DNA of 64,000 bases, from NCBI RefSeq assembly GCF_000482325.1, contig NZ_AXVA01000010.1, positions 213,991 through 277,990 on the forward strand. Reading direction: 5' to 3'. The translations under genes and the position numbers were made by a program. Under the pieces are notes generated by a model, which was not told the origin of the DNA, made no database searches, and saw only the letters and a program-made list of their open reading frames with translations. This DNA is from Bacillus sp. UNC438CL73TsuS30 (GTDB lineage: Bacteria; Bacillota; Bacilli; Bacillales; Cytobacillaceae). Shown here one piece after another: positions 1 to 8,246 of this stretch; position 1 is the first letter of the stretch; the number at the start of each line of letters is the position of its first letter.

Positions 1-287
1 TGATCAGAGATGAAAAAAATCTTACCTCCGCATTAAAGAAGGTAACGGAATTAAAGGCCTCATTCGATATGAGTCTTCATGTACAAAACGAAAATGAACG
101 AAAAAGCGCCTTCAAAGCGAGAAACTTTCTGCTGCTTTCTGAGATTCTGTTAAAGGCCATGTTGGAAAGAAGGGAAAGCAGGGGGGCACATTATCGCGAA
201 GATTTTCCGAATGAGGACGAAAATTTTCAAAAACGATTATGGATCTCCTTAAAAAACAAGGAAGTAAATCTGGAGTTTCGAGCATAA
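1..287 (+). CDS. C-terminal end of a succinate dehydrogenase/fumarate reductase-type flavoprotein (partial)
   Basis: An open frame enters from the left edge (first full codon at 3) and stops at 287, leaving about 94 residues. It contains ESRGAHYREDFP, the conserved helical C-terminal signature of the SdhA/FrdA/NadB flavoprotein family, preceded by the usual long helices. In that family the ESRGAHxRxD segment lies in the C-terminal domain, behind the FAD and substrate domains, which here lie outside the window. The first internal ATG at 69 is not a real start because the frame is open upstream and the motif needs the preceding helices. The gene runs in the same direction as the sialic-acid operon but is separated from it by a promoter. 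Whether it is a fumarate reductase-like dehydrogenase or an aspartate oxidase cannot be decided from the fragment. Confidence 0.75.
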   Translation, partial: IRDEKNLTSALKKVTELKASFDMSLHVQNENERKSAFKARNFLLLSEILLKAMLERRESRGAHYREDFPNEDENFQKRLWISLKNKEVNLEFRA

Positions 288-340
288 TTTCCAAAAGAGG
301 AGAATATTTTTTCCAGAAAAAATAAAAATGGTGAAAATTA

Positions 341-369
341 TTTACAGAATTACTCGAGCGTGATATATT
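341..369 (+). promoter_or_regulatory. Sigma-A-type promoter of the sialic-acid operon
   Basis: TTTACA at 341-346 and TATATT at 364-369 are separated by exactly 17 bp. This is a good sigma-A-like promoter about 50 bp upstream of the nanA start, and no other good candidate lies in the 130-bp gap. The transcription start should fall near 376, inside the cre box described next. Confidence 0.6.
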
Positions 370-372
370 TAC

Positions 373-390
373 TTTGTAAACGGTAACAAT
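373..390 (+). promoter_or_regulatory. Catabolite-responsive element (cre, CcpA site)
   Basis: The 18-mer TTTGTAAACGGTAACAAT fits the full cre consensus WWTGNAARCGNWWWCAWW at every position. It begins 3 bp after the -10 box and covers the expected transcription start, a position where CcpA represses. The inference is that the sialic-acid operon is shut down when preferred sugars are present. Confidence 0.8.
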
Positions 391-417
391 AAATTCATTT
401 CCAGGTGGCGAAGATAA

Positions 418-1332
418 ATGACAAATCAAAAATTTAAAGGTGTTTTTCCAGCATTCTATGCTTGCTACGACGATGCAGGAGAAATATCAGAGAGCCGGAC
501 AAAGGATCTGTGTAACTATCTTTATGAAAAAGGGGTTCAAGGTCTTTATGTAAGCGGAAGTTCTGGAGAATGCATTTACCATAACCTTGAGGAAAGAAAA
601 GCGACATTAAGATATGTGGCTGAAACCGTAAAAGGGAAGCTGACGCTCATCGCTCATGTTGGGGCACCTTCCACAAGAGACAGTGTGGAATTAGCGAAAT
701 ATGCGGAAGAGTTGGGCTATGATGCCTTATCCGCCATCCCGCCGATTTACTTTAAACTTCCTGAAAGTTCAATCTATAAGTATTGGACGGACATTATGGA
801 TGCAGCGGAGCTACCATTCATTATCTATAACATTCCACAAACAACTGGGTACAATCTATCAATGAATCTATTCAAGCAATTAATTGAGAATAAAAAAGTA
901 ATGGGTGTTAAAAACTCTTCGATGCCAGCGATGGACATTGAACGCTTTAAGGCAGCTGCAGGCGAAGACTTTATCGTCTTTAACGGACCTGACGAACAAT
1001 ATGTGGCTGGAAGAACCATTGGGGCAGATAGCGGAATCGGCGGAACCTATGCAGCAATGCCGGAGTTGTTTTTAAAAGCCGAACAATTTGTTTCAACTGG
1101 AAACTTTGAACAAGCTAGAAACATTCAACGAGACATCAATGACATTATTATCGCTTTATGTTCCTTAAATGGTTCGATGTATTCCGTCATAAAAGAAGTT
1201 CTTAAATTAAATGGCGTCAATGTTGGAAGCGTTCGAGCACCTTTTGAGCCGGTACACGGAGAAGATTTAAACAAAATCCCGGCCATTAAAGAAATGATCG
1301 ACCAAGCAATTCAAAAATACGGAAAAAACTAA
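418..1332 (+). CDS. nanA: N-acetylneuraminate lyase
   Basis: This 304-residue protein of the DHDPS/NAL aldolase family is predicted to split N-acetylneuraminate into N-acetylmannosamine and pyruvate in the cytoplasm. The GSSGE motif is at residues 47-51, the catalytic Tyr is in YNIP at about 137, and the Schiff-base lysine is K165 in GVKNSS. GSSGE matches sialic-acid lyases rather than DapA. The start is an ATG with AGGTGG about 9 bp upstream. It is the first gene after a promoter and cre box. NanE and NanK downstream complete the route, which makes sialic acid the likely substrate. The length is typical for the family. Confidence 0.9.
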   Translation: MTNQKFKGVFPAFYACYDDAGEISESRTKDLCNYLYEKGVQGLYVSGSSGECIYHNLEERKATLRYVAETVKGKLTLIAHVGAPSTRDSVELAKYAEELGYDALSAIPPIYFKLPESSIYKYWTDIMDAAELPFIIYNIPQTTGYNLSMNLFKQLIENKKVMGVKNSSMPAMDIERFKAAAGEDFIVFNGPDEQYVAGRTIGADSGIGGTYAAMPELFLKAEQFVSTGNFEQARNIQRDINDIIIALCSLNGSMYSVIKEVLKLNGVNVGSVRAPFEPVHGEDLNKIPAIKEMIDQAIQKYGKN

Positions 1333-1333
1333 C

Positions 1334-1972
1334 ATGAAGCGAAGAATTGTCTGCTTTGGAGATTCAAACACATGGGGCTTTGATGCGGCAACGATGGGGA
1401 GATTTCCCGAAGGAGTTAGATGGACCAGCCTGCTAACAGAGGGATTAGGCGATGACTTCCAAGTTATCGAGGAAGGACTTTCCGGCAGAACGAGTGTCGT
1501 AGACGATCCGTTATTCGAAGGATTAAATGCATTAAGCTATATCCATCCTTGCTTAATGAGTCATGCGCCACTTGAGTTGGTGGTAATCATGCTTGGAACC
1601 AATGATACAAAGGAAAGATTTAATCTCACTTCTTTTAATATCGCTCAAGGAATTGCCAGGCTCGCCCTTAAGGCAAAAAATACTCCGGCAGGCTTGAATG
1701 GCGCACCACCTAAAGTGTTCGTAATGGCACCGCCTCCCATTGGGAAAGAGTACGTTGACACAGAAGTAGGGAAATCGATGGGGATAAATTGTGATCGGAA
1801 ATCAGCTGAACTGCCCGGCCATTTAAAGGAGCTGCTGGAGCTGCAAGGAACTGAGTTTCTTGATTTAAGCGGTCATGTTCCGATGAATACCATTGATTAC
1901 ATGCATTTGGATCAAGAAGGGCATCAGCTTTTAGCCAAGCTTGTTCTTCAAAAAATAAAAAACATGCTATAA
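1334..1972 (+). CDS. SGNH/GDSL-type esterase, probably a sialic-acid or glycan O-acetylesterase
   Basis: This 212-residue SGNH hydrolase starts one base after the nanA stop codon, so the two are translationally coupled. The nucleophile is S11 in GDSNTWG, block III is LGTND near residue 95, and the catalytic Asp/His pair is in DYMHLD near residue 190. There is no signal peptide, so it acts in the cytoplasm. Its position between the lyase and the importer suggests it removes O-acetyl groups from imported sialic acid or its products. That substrate is inferred from context; similar enzymes are often annotated as arylesterases. Confidence 0.75.
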   Translation: MKRRIVCFGDSNTWGFDAATMGRFPEGVRWTSLLTEGLGDDFQVIEEGLSGRTSVVDDPLFEGLNALSYIHPCLMSHAPLELVVIMLGTNDTKERFNLTSFNIAQGIARLALKAKNTPAGLNGAPPKVFVMAPPPIGKEYVDTEVGKSMGINCDRKSAELPGHLKELLELQGTEFLDLSGHVPMNTIDYMHLDQEGHQLLAKLVLQKIKNML

Positions 1973-1986
1973 AGGGGGAAAAAGGA

Positions 1987-3369
1987 ATGTTGAAAAAACG
2001 CTTTCTAGCCACCGCTTTAACTGGTGTGCTTGCACTTGGAGCTTTAGCCGGTTGTGCAAACAAAGACACAAGTAAATCAGATGAAGGGGCAAATGGTAAA
2101 AAGACCGTTGAATTGTCGCTGATGTTAACACCGCAATGGAAAGGAGTCATGGGTCCTGACGAAAAAGGAGCAGACTATGACAGCTTCTTTAAATATGCGG
2201 CAGATAAGTTCTCAAAACAGTATAAAGATTACAATGTTAAGGTAAAAGTGGAAGTCGTCGCAAGTGAACAAAGGGATGAGCTTTTAAATGTTAAGCTAAA
2301 CGGCGGTACTCCTCCAGATATCTTCTTCGAAAATACGTTTGCCATGGGGGATTATGCACATCGCGGCGCATTAGTTCCATTAAATGACATTGTCGATGAC
2401 GCTGCCAAAAAAGACATTGACCAAAAGTACTGGGATACTGTGACATTTGGCAAGGATGTTTACTTCTATCCATTCTCTCATATGCCTGGAACCTTAGCGT
2501 ACAACGCGGACATGTTCAAGGCAGCAGGACTTGATAAGTATCTTGGCGGCAAGGACGAAATCAAGACCTGGACGTTAAAAGATTACGAAACAATTCTCAA
2601 TACGCTGAAGAAGGATTTACCGAAGGATAAGTATCCAATGGCGCTATATGCGTTAAATAACCAAGGTGATACGTGGAACCTAGCTTATTTAAGAATGTTT
2701 GGCAATAAGTTCTTCGATGACAAAGGCAACATTATCCTTGATGATGCAAACGGAGTGAAGGCAGCAAAATGGTTAAAGAAAATCTATGATGCTGGTCTAA
2801 CGAATCCAGGGGCAGAATCGGTTTCATCTAATGATGCCAATGCCATGTTCCAAAACCAGAAGCTCGCAATCAGCTTCACTAATTCTGTACTGTTTAACAA
2901 TGCAAAAGCCGATATGGCAGCAGGTAAAGCACCTAAGTTTGATATCCGCCTTGCGAATATTCCATCTGAAAGCGGCGAACCGTTAACCTTCACCTATGTA
3001 TCAGGTGCTGCTGTATTCAATACAAAGGACAAAACAAGAATTAAGGTAAGTAAAGATTTTGTTAAATTCTTCTCAACCGATCCTGAACTAGTAAAAGCTT
3101 CAAAAAATGGAGTTCCTGTTAGGACTTCAGTAGTAAATGAGTTTAAATCGCAAAACCCATTATTCGCTGCATATGACAAAAACGCTCAATATATGTTTAA
3201 TTTTACTGGCAGCGTTCCAGGATACAGCGAGCTAAGACAGGCTTTATACCCAGAACTTCAAGCTCTACTAACTGGACAAAAATCACCTGAACAAGCGATT
3301 AAAGACTATCAAACAAATGGTAATAAAATTATTGATAATGCAAGAGCCAATTCAGTCATCAAACAATAG
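1987..3369 (+). CDS. ABC importer, sugar-binding lipoprotein (sialic-acid context)
   Basis: A 460-residue family 1 extracellular solute-binding protein. A lipoprotein signal ends in the lipobox LAGC with the acylated cysteine at 23, followed by a Ser/Lys/Asp-rich linker. The body has the usual carbohydrate-binding architecture, including a PDIFFENT segment near residue 110. AAAGGGGG lies upstream of the ATG. With the two permeases that follow it resembles the pneumococcal SatABC-type importer for sialic acid. No ATP-binding subunit is encoded nearby, as is usual for carbohydrate importers that share a MsmK/MsmX-type ATPase. The ligand is inferred from the operon only. Confidence 0.85.
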   Translation: MLKKRFLATALTGVLALGALAGCANKDTSKSDEGANGKKTVELSLMLTPQWKGVMGPDEKGADYDSFFKYAADKFSKQYKDYNVKVKVEVVASEQRDELLNVKLNGGTPPDIFFENTFAMGDYAHRGALVPLNDIVDDAAKKDIDQKYWDTVTFGKDVYFYPFSHMPGTLAYNADMFKAAGLDKYLGGKDEIKTWTLKDYETILNTLKKDLPKDKYPMALYALNNQGDTWNLAYLRMFGNKFFDDKGNIILDDANGVKAAKWLKKIYDAGLTNPGAESVSSNDANAMFQNQKLAISFTNSVLFNNAKADMAAGKAPKFDIRLANIPSESGEPLTFTYVSGAAVFNTKDKTRIKVSKDFVKFFSTDPELVKASKNGVPVRTSVVNEFKSQNPLFAAYDKNAQYMFNFTGSVPGYSELRQALYPELQALLTGQKSPEQAIKDYQTNGNKIIDNARANSVIKQ

Positions 3370-3394
3370 CCTTGTACGATCAAGACTAAAAACA

Positions 3395-3425
3395 TAAGCC
3401 CCTCTTTAAAGGGGCTTACGTTTTA
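3395..3425 (+). terminator. Intercistronic stem-loop after the binding-protein gene
   Basis: TAAGCCCC at 3395-3402 pairs with GGGGCTTA at 3411-3418 and is followed by a short TTTT. It lies between the binding protein and the first permease. Such hairpins commonly stabilise the upstream message or terminate part of transcription, so that binding protein exceeds permease. Confidence 0.65.
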
Positions 3426-3442
3426 GAAAGGTAAGGGTTACG

Positions 3443-4318
3443 ATGAAATTCAATAAGCATACGTTCAAAGAGAATATGACAGGATATCTATTTGTTGCAC
3501 CACAACTATTACTCTTCCTAGTATTTCTTGTTTATCCCATAATCGAAGGAATCCGCCTGAGCTTATATCGAATTAATTATACCAATGAAGTATTTGTCGG
3601 ATTTGCAAACTACACCCAATTATTCCATGACCCAGTTTTTGTAAAATCAACCATTAACACAGTCGTATTCGTAATCTTCATTGTTGCTTTAACGGTCCTA
3701 TTTGCTTTATTTGTTGCTTCGGCCGTTTTTGATAAAAATGCAAAATATGTTTCCTTTATTCGCGGAAGCTATTATATCCCTGTAATGGTTTCGATGGTTG
3801 TAATGAGTATGGTATGGGGTTTCTTATTAAACCCAGCCAACGGATTGATTCCATACGTTGCCAAACAACTGGAATTTTCAAATGTGAACTTCTTAGGGAA
3901 TCCAAAAACGGTATTAGCGGTGATCATCTTCGTTACGTTTGCAACCAACGTAGGTCAAGCCATTATTCTCTACATTGCATCGATGATCGGGGTGCCAAAG
4001 GAACTCTTTGAAGCAGCAGAAGTGGATGGAGCAAGCAGAACGACCATCATCATGAAAATCCTGATTCCAATGGTGAAGCCTACTACCATGTACATCATTA
4101 TCATGAACATTATTGCCGTATTAAAGATATTCGTTGTCATTCAATTATTGACCGGTGGCGGACCAAACAATGCTTCTACGACTCTTATGTATTTCTTATA
4201 CAATAATGCCTTTAAGTATAATCAGCTTGGTGTGGCTTCTGCAGTAGGTGTGATTATGTTCTTAATTACATTAATATTATCGGTTCCACAATTAAGAGCA
4301 ATGTTTAAGAAAGATTAG
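3443..4318 (+). CDS. ABC sugar importer permease (MalF/UgpA type)
   Basis: A 291-residue inner-membrane subunit with about six hydrophobic segments. The first is at residues 15-37, and the EAA loop (EAAEVDGASRTTIIMKILIP) near residue 190 docks the ATPase. It is paired with the next permease to form the heterodimeric channel. AGAAAGGTAAGG precedes the ATG. It sits downstream of the stem-loop after the binding-protein gene, so it is probably expressed at a lower level than that protein. Confidence 0.88.
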   Translation: MKFNKHTFKENMTGYLFVAPQLLLFLVFLVYPIIEGIRLSLYRINYTNEVFVGFANYTQLFHDPVFVKSTINTVVFVIFIVALTVLFALFVASAVFDKNAKYVSFIRGSYYIPVMVSMVVMSMVWGFLLNPANGLIPYVAKQLEFSNVNFLGNPKTVLAVIIFVTFATNVGQAIILYIASMIGVPKELFEAAEVDGASRTTIIMKILIPMVKPTTMYIIIMNIIAVLKIFVVIQLLTGGGPNNASTTLMYFLYNNAFKYNQLGVASAVGVIMFLITLILSVPQLRAMFKKD

Positions 4319-4330
4319 AGGTGAATTCGC

Positions 4331-5170
4331 ATGAAAACGAAAAACAAGAAAAAAAGAGAAACCGTTGACGTAATCGCCAATGTGATCATCATTTTCTTTG
4401 CTGTCCTAAATATATTTCCTCTTTATTGGCTTTTGACTAGTTCCTTAAAAAACAGTTCGGATGTTATCAAAATGCCGCCTGATTGGTTTCCGAAAACAAT
4501 GTCCTTTAGTAACTATGCGGATGTATTCCAGAACCAACCGGCATTAAGATGGACATTTAACAGTATTATTGTCTCACTGGTGACAACCGTTGCGGTGATT
4601 ATTGTCAGCTCACTTGCCGCTTATGCGTTCTCGAAGTTGAAGTTTAAGGGGAAAAATGTTATTTATATCATTTTTATTTCCAGTTTAATGATTCCAAAAG
4701 AGGTCATGATCGTTCCTTTATTCAGGATTATTCAGGAGTTTGGAATGGTAAATTCACTAAATGGCATGATTTGGCCGAATGTGGCCACAGCCTTTGGAGT
4801 ATTTCTGCTTAAGGGATTTTTTGATACGATACCTGATTCACTACGAGAAGCGGCCCGGATTGACGGAGCAGGGGAGTTTTATACTTTTTATAAAATTATC
4901 ATGCCGATTGTGAAACCGGGAATTGGGGCCTTATTCATTTTGAATTTCGTTCAGGTATGGAACGATTATCTCTGGCAGTTAATTGTCGGACAGGAAGAAG
5001 GTTCAAAAACTTTAATGGTCGGGATTGCTTCGTTGATGCAGGATTTAAGTCCAAACTTTGCTTATAAGATGGCAGGTGCTACGGTGGCTGCGGTGCCAAT
5101 GCTCGTAATCTTTATTCTATTCCAAAGATACTTTACAAAAGGATTGGCGATTGGGGCAGAAAAGGGATAA
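4331..5170 (+). CDS. ABC sugar importer permease (MalG/UgpE type)
   Basis: A 279-residue partner permease starting 13 bp after the previous stop, with AGAGGTGA as ribosome binding site. It has a short basic N-terminus, six predicted membrane helices and the EAA-loop motif EAARIDGAGEFYTFYKIIMP near residue 195. It ends in the typical FTKGLAIGAEKG tail of MalG-type subunits. With the preceding permease it forms the membrane channel; the ATPase must come from elsewhere in the genome. Confidence 0.88.
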   Translation: MKTKNKKKRETVDVIANVIIIFFAVLNIFPLYWLLTSSLKNSSDVIKMPPDWFPKTMSFSNYADVFQNQPALRWTFNSIIVSLVTTVAVIIVSSLAAYAFSKLKFKGKNVIYIIFISSLMIPKEVMIVPLFRIIQEFGMVNSLNGMIWPNVATAFGVFLLKGFFDTIPDSLREAARIDGAGEFYTFYKIIMPIVKPGIGALFILNFVQVWNDYLWQLIVGQEEGSKTLMVGIASLMQDLSPNFAYKMAGATVAAVPMLVIFILFQRYFTKGLAIGAEKG

Positions 5171-5261
5171 GCTTTGGTGTTCATTGGATCGGTTTGTCGA
5201 TCCCCTGGAAAGCAAATCAAAACCAACCATTTTTTAAATAATCAACTGGAGATGCTTTGAA

Positions 5262-5951
5262 ATGAAGAACAAGGAAGAACTATTCGAAAAAATTAAAGGG
5301 AAACTCATCGTATCTTGTCAAGCACTTCCAGAAGAGCCGCTTCACAGCTCATATATCATGGGAAGGATGGCATACGCTGCAATGCTTGGCGGAGCATGCG
5401 GGATACGGGCGAATAGCGTAGAAGATATTCGTGAAATTAAAAAAACCGTTTCCTTGCCGATCATTGGAATTATTAAACGTGTATATGAGGGATCGGAAGT
5501 CTTTATCACCCCTACGATGGAAGAAATTGAATTGCTTTATCAAGAGGGAGTCGATATCATTGCAATAGATGCAACGAATCGGATCAGACCGGATGGTAAG
5601 ACCATTCATGAAATTTTTCCAATCATCCGTAAAAAGTACCCAGACCAAATCTTTATGGCCGATTGTTCCACCTATGAAGAAGGGCTATTAGCGTACGAAT
5701 TAGGCTTTGATTGTATCGGGACTACTTTAAGCGGGTATACCTCTTACACACAAGATAAGAAACTGCCGGATGTTGAGTTAATCGGGAAATTAAAAAGAGA
5801 GTTTGATCTTCCGATTATCGCAGAAGGCGGGATTTGGTGCCCGGAGGATTTGAAAACTGCTTTTGAACGAGGCGCTCATACAGCGGTTGTGGGCTCAGCA
5901 ATTACGAGACCAATGGAGATTACAAAAAGGTTTATTCAAGCGATTTCTTAG
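5262..5951 (+). CDS. nanE: N-acetylmannosamine-6-phosphate 2-epimerase
   Basis: A 229-residue TIM-barrel epimerase that converts ManNAc-6-phosphate to GlcNAc-6-phosphate. Family signatures are seen: the conserved N-terminal [27 protein letters not shown], the catalytic lysine in GIIKR (K72), the Asp-rich IIAIDATNR and the phosphate-binding [13 protein letters not shown] loop with the conserved Glu. It acts after NanA and NanK. The length matches the family. A perfect inverted repeat follows it. Confidence 0.92.
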   Translation: MKNKEELFEKIKGKLIVSCQALPEEPLHSSYIMGRMAYAAMLGGACGIRANSVEDIREIKKTVSLPIIGIIKRVYEGSEVFITPTMEEIELLYQEGVDIIAIDATNRIRPDGKTIHEIFPIIRKKYPDQIFMADCSTYEEGLLAYELGFDCIGTTLSGYTSYTQDKKLPDVELIGKLKREFDLPIIAEGGIWCPEDLKTAFERGAHTAVVGSAITRPMEITKRFIQAIS

Positions 5952-5960
5952 ATACAAGGC

Positions 5961-5993
5961 ATAAATCCCACGGGTAATTCTCGTGGGATTTAT
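5961..5993 (+). terminator. Perfect 12-bp stem-loop between nanE and nanK
   Basis: ATAAATCCCACG (5961-5972) and CGTGGGATTTAT (5982-5993) form a perfect 12-bp stem with a 9-nt loop. There is no clean T-tract, so it may be an attenuator or processing/stability hairpin rather than a full terminator. Confidence 0.55.
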
Positions 5994-6026
5994 ACCGCCT
6001 TAGGAAATGGGTAAAGGGTGAGAAAC

Positions 6027-6926
6027 TTGAAAATATTAGCGGCTGATATTGGTGGAACCTCGATTAAACTGGGAATTTCCGATGAAAAAGGAAATTTGGC
6101 TGTTTTTAAAGAATATGATACGGAAAGCAAAAAAGGCGGAAAATTTGTCGTTGAAAAGCTCATGCAAATTATATCCGAATATGATGGCTTTGATGCCATC
6201 GGAATCAGTACAGCCGGTCAGGTGGACCGTGCGGAGGGCTGCATTATTTATGCCAATGAAAATATCCCCAACTATACGGGAACGCGGTTAAAGGATCTGT
6301 TAGAAGAAAAATTTAAGGTTCCCGTTAAAGTAGAGAATGACGTGAATGCGGCTGCTTTGGGAGAACAGTATTTTGGTGCCGGCCGGGATTTTCAGGATTT
6401 TCTTTGTTTGACCTATGGAACCGGTATCGGCGGTGCCATCATTCAAAATAACGAAATTTACTCAGGATATAATGGGGTAGCGGCTGAAGTTGGGCATATC
6501 TTGACCCATCCTAAAGGATTGCCGTGTAACTGCGGTGGACAAGGCTGTTATGAACAATATGCCTCCACGACCGCATTGGTGCGGATGGCAAAAGAAGTGG
6601 ATCCGGAGTGCCTGAATGGGAAAGTCATTTTTGAAAAACTTTACCGTGGTGACAGCAGGATGATCAATGTGCTCAATCAGTGGGTATTCGAAGTGGCCAT
6701 CGGATTGACTTCGTTAGTCCACATCTTTAATCCCCGTGCGATCATCATTGGCGGCGGTGTAATGGAACAGGAAATTTTGGTGAAGATGGTAGCGGCTGAA
6801 GTACGGGAGTTAATCATGGAGAGCTTTTCCGATGTAAAAATCTTAAAAGCTTCTCTTGGAAATAAAGCTGGAATTCTTGGGGCGGTTTCGCTTCATCTGA
6901 GAAGTGGGAACTTGAAGGAGTGCTAG
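6027..6926 (+). CDS. nanK: N-acetylmannosamine kinase, ROK family
   Basis: A sugar kinase of about 299 residues that phosphorylates ManNAc to ManNAc-6-phosphate. The ATP loop DIGGTSIK is next to the N-terminus, ENDVNAAALGE carries the catalytic Asp, GTGIGGA is the second phosphate motif, and the ROK zinc site is H plus CNCGGQGC near residue 170. I chose TTG 6027 because AAAGGGTGAG sits about 5 bp upstream and gives the typical start MKILAADIGG. GTG 6018, three codons earlier, is possible. The last bases overlap the ribosome binding site of the regulator that follows. Confidence 0.88.
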   Translation: MKILAADIGGTSIKLGISDEKGNLAVFKEYDTESKKGGKFVVEKLMQIISEYDGFDAIGISTAGQVDRAEGCIIYANENIPNYTGTRLKDLLEEKFKVPVKVENDVNAAALGEQYFGAGRDFQDFLCLTYGTGIGGAIIQNNEIYSGYNGVAAEVGHILTHPKGLPCNCGGQGCYEQYASTTALVRMAKEVDPECLNGKVIFEKLYRGDSRMINVLNQWVFEVAIGLTSLVHIFNPRAIIIGGGVMEQEILVKMVAAEVRELIMESFSDVKILKASLGNKAGILGAVSLHLRSGNLKEC

Positions 6927-6928
6927 GT

Positions 6929-7783
6929 ATGTCAAAAGTAGATATTTTTTCATTGATTCGTTCAAACTACAATGCCTTTACGAAATCTGAAAAAAAGGTA
7001 GCCGACTATATTCTTGAACATATGCAGGATGTCATCTATATGTCCATTACCGACCTTGCGGATGCATGCAATGTAGGGGAGGCCAGTGTATTTCGATTTT
7101 GTAAAACAATGAATTTAAAAGGTTACCAGGAGTTTAAAATTGCCTTGGCCCACAGTATTACCCAGGATGAAGAAACGCCGCAAATGTCCGGTGAAATTAC
7201 CTTGCAGGATACGATCGGAGATTTGGCATCGAAAATTTTAGCGACGAATATTAATGCGCTGACTGAAACCTCGAATCTCATTAATGAGACAGATATTTCG
7301 AAAGCGATTGATTGTTTCATCGCGGCAGACCGGGTTCACTTTTTCGGGGTAGGGTCTTCGTTGATGACGGCAATGGAAGCGAAGAATAAGTTTATGAGGA
7401 TTACGAATAAAACGGAATGTTCGATTGATTCCCATCTGCAAATTATGTCCGCTTCGTTAATGACAGACAGGGATGTGGCAGTTGCGATCTCTTATTCAGG
7501 ATCGACGAAGGATACGATCGATGTCGCAAAGGCAGCAAAGGAAAGAGGAGCAAAAGTCATCTCCATTACTCGATTTGCCAAATCACCCTTGACCAATTAC
7601 GCAGACATTACCCTGCTTTGCGGATCAAACGAAGGACCGCTCCAAGGCGGCAGCCTCTCTGCCAAAATCTCACAGCTCTACCTATTGGACATCCTATACG
7701 CCGAATTCTTCAGAAGAAACTACAAAGAATCAACACTCAACAAAGAAGCTACAGCTAACGCTGTTATTGAGAAAATGCTATAG
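6929..7783 (+). CDS. RpiR-family transcriptional regulator of the sialic-acid operon
   Basis: A 284-residue protein with an N-terminal HTH_6 domain (residues 1-77, with YILEHMQDVIYMSITDLADA) and a C-terminal SIS sugar-phosphate-binding domain (about 110-250, with VGSSLMT and the SYSGSTKDT phosphate loop). Several Gram-positive nan operons carry a regulator of this family that senses ManNAc-6-P or GlcNAc-6-P; that ligand is inferred here. ATG 6929 is preferred over GTG 6920 because AAGGAG at 6915-6920 is 8 bp from the ATG and touches the GTG. It is the last gene before a strong hairpin terminator. Confidence 0.87.
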   Translation: MSKVDIFSLIRSNYNAFTKSEKKVADYILEHMQDVIYMSITDLADACNVGEASVFRFCKTMNLKGYQEFKIALAHSITQDEETPQMSGEITLQDTIGDLASKILATNINALTETSNLINETDISKAIDCFIAADRVHFFGVGSSLMTAMEAKNKFMRITNKTECSIDSHLQIMSASLMTDRDVAVAISYSGSTKDTIDVAKAAKERGAKVISITRFAKSPLTNYADITLLCGSNEGPLQGGSLSAKISQLYLLDILYAEFFRRNYKESTLNKEATANAVIEKML

Positions 7784-7785
7784 AA

Positions 7786-7832
7786 TTCGACAAAAATCGG
7801 GTGGTGCCTGTCACCACCCGATTTTTGTCGAA
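7786..7832 (+). terminator. Strong bidirectional hairpin, copy 1 of a dispersed GGTGGTG repeat
   Basis: A perfect 21-bp inverted repeat (7786-7806 and 7812-7832) with core CGGGTGGTG/CACCACCCG. The arms contain AAAAA/TTTTT, so it terminates in both directions. Near-identical hairpins occur at 19341 and 20621, and a shorter one at 9362. About 15 bp after it begins a GAACCGTCCCCGTGG segment that resembles another common bacillary intergenic repeat. Confidence 0.8.
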
Positions 7833-7870
7833 CAGTCATAAACCATTGAGAACCGTCCCCGTGGCCTCCC

Positions 7871-7903
7871 TAATGTTAGCGTGTTATAATAGTTATAACA
7901 TTA
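7871..7903 (+). promoter_or_regulatory. Promoter and nested palindromic operator of the toxin-antitoxin pair
   Basis: An extended -10 (TGTTATAAT, 7882-7890) is embedded in the inverted repeat GTTATAA-TAG-TTATAAC (7883-7899). An outer repeat TAATGTTA/TAACATTA (7871-7878, 7896-7903) surrounds it. A palindrome over the -10 box is the expected layout for autoregulation by the antitoxin encoded 70 bp downstream. Confidence 0.65.
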
Positions 7904-7973
7904 GTACGGAATATTTGTCTTAACGGTTATAAACCACCCGAAAAATGTATATAAATAGTGAGGAGGAACGATT

Positions 7974-8240
7974 ATGACTCAAACGGTGGTGAGAGAAGTG
8001 GAAAGAAAAGTAACAAGAATCGGGAATAGTTTAGGAGTTACGTTTCCACATGAAGTGTTAGAACACTTGGGAATTCGTCAAGGTGATGAAGTACGTTTTG
8101 AAATTGTGAATGGTCAAGTAACCATTAAGAAAAAAACAAATTTAAAGCTGCCAAAGGGAATTGATGAAGAATTCTTAGAGCAAATGAACGATATGATAAA
8201 TGAATACGACCAAACTTTTAAGGGCTTGGTTGATCGGTAG
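7974..8240 (+). CDS. AbrB/MazE-type antitoxin
   Basis: An 88-residue protein. Residues 8-53 form a SpoVT-AbrB swapped-hairpin DNA-binding domain (VTRIGNSLGVTFPHEVLEHL then QGDEVRFEI). The acidic helical C-terminal tail (residues 60-88) is suited to wrap and block the toxin. GAGGAGG lies upstream of the ATG. It is 6 bp from the downstream toxin start, an obligate pair layout. It probably represses its own promoter at the palindrome at 7871-7903. Confidence 0.85.
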   Translation: MTQTVVREVERKVTRIGNSLGVTFPHEVLEHLGIRQGDEVRFEIVNGQVTIKKKTNLKLPKGIDEEFLEQMNDMINEYDQTFKGLVDR

Positions 8241-8246
8241 GGAATT

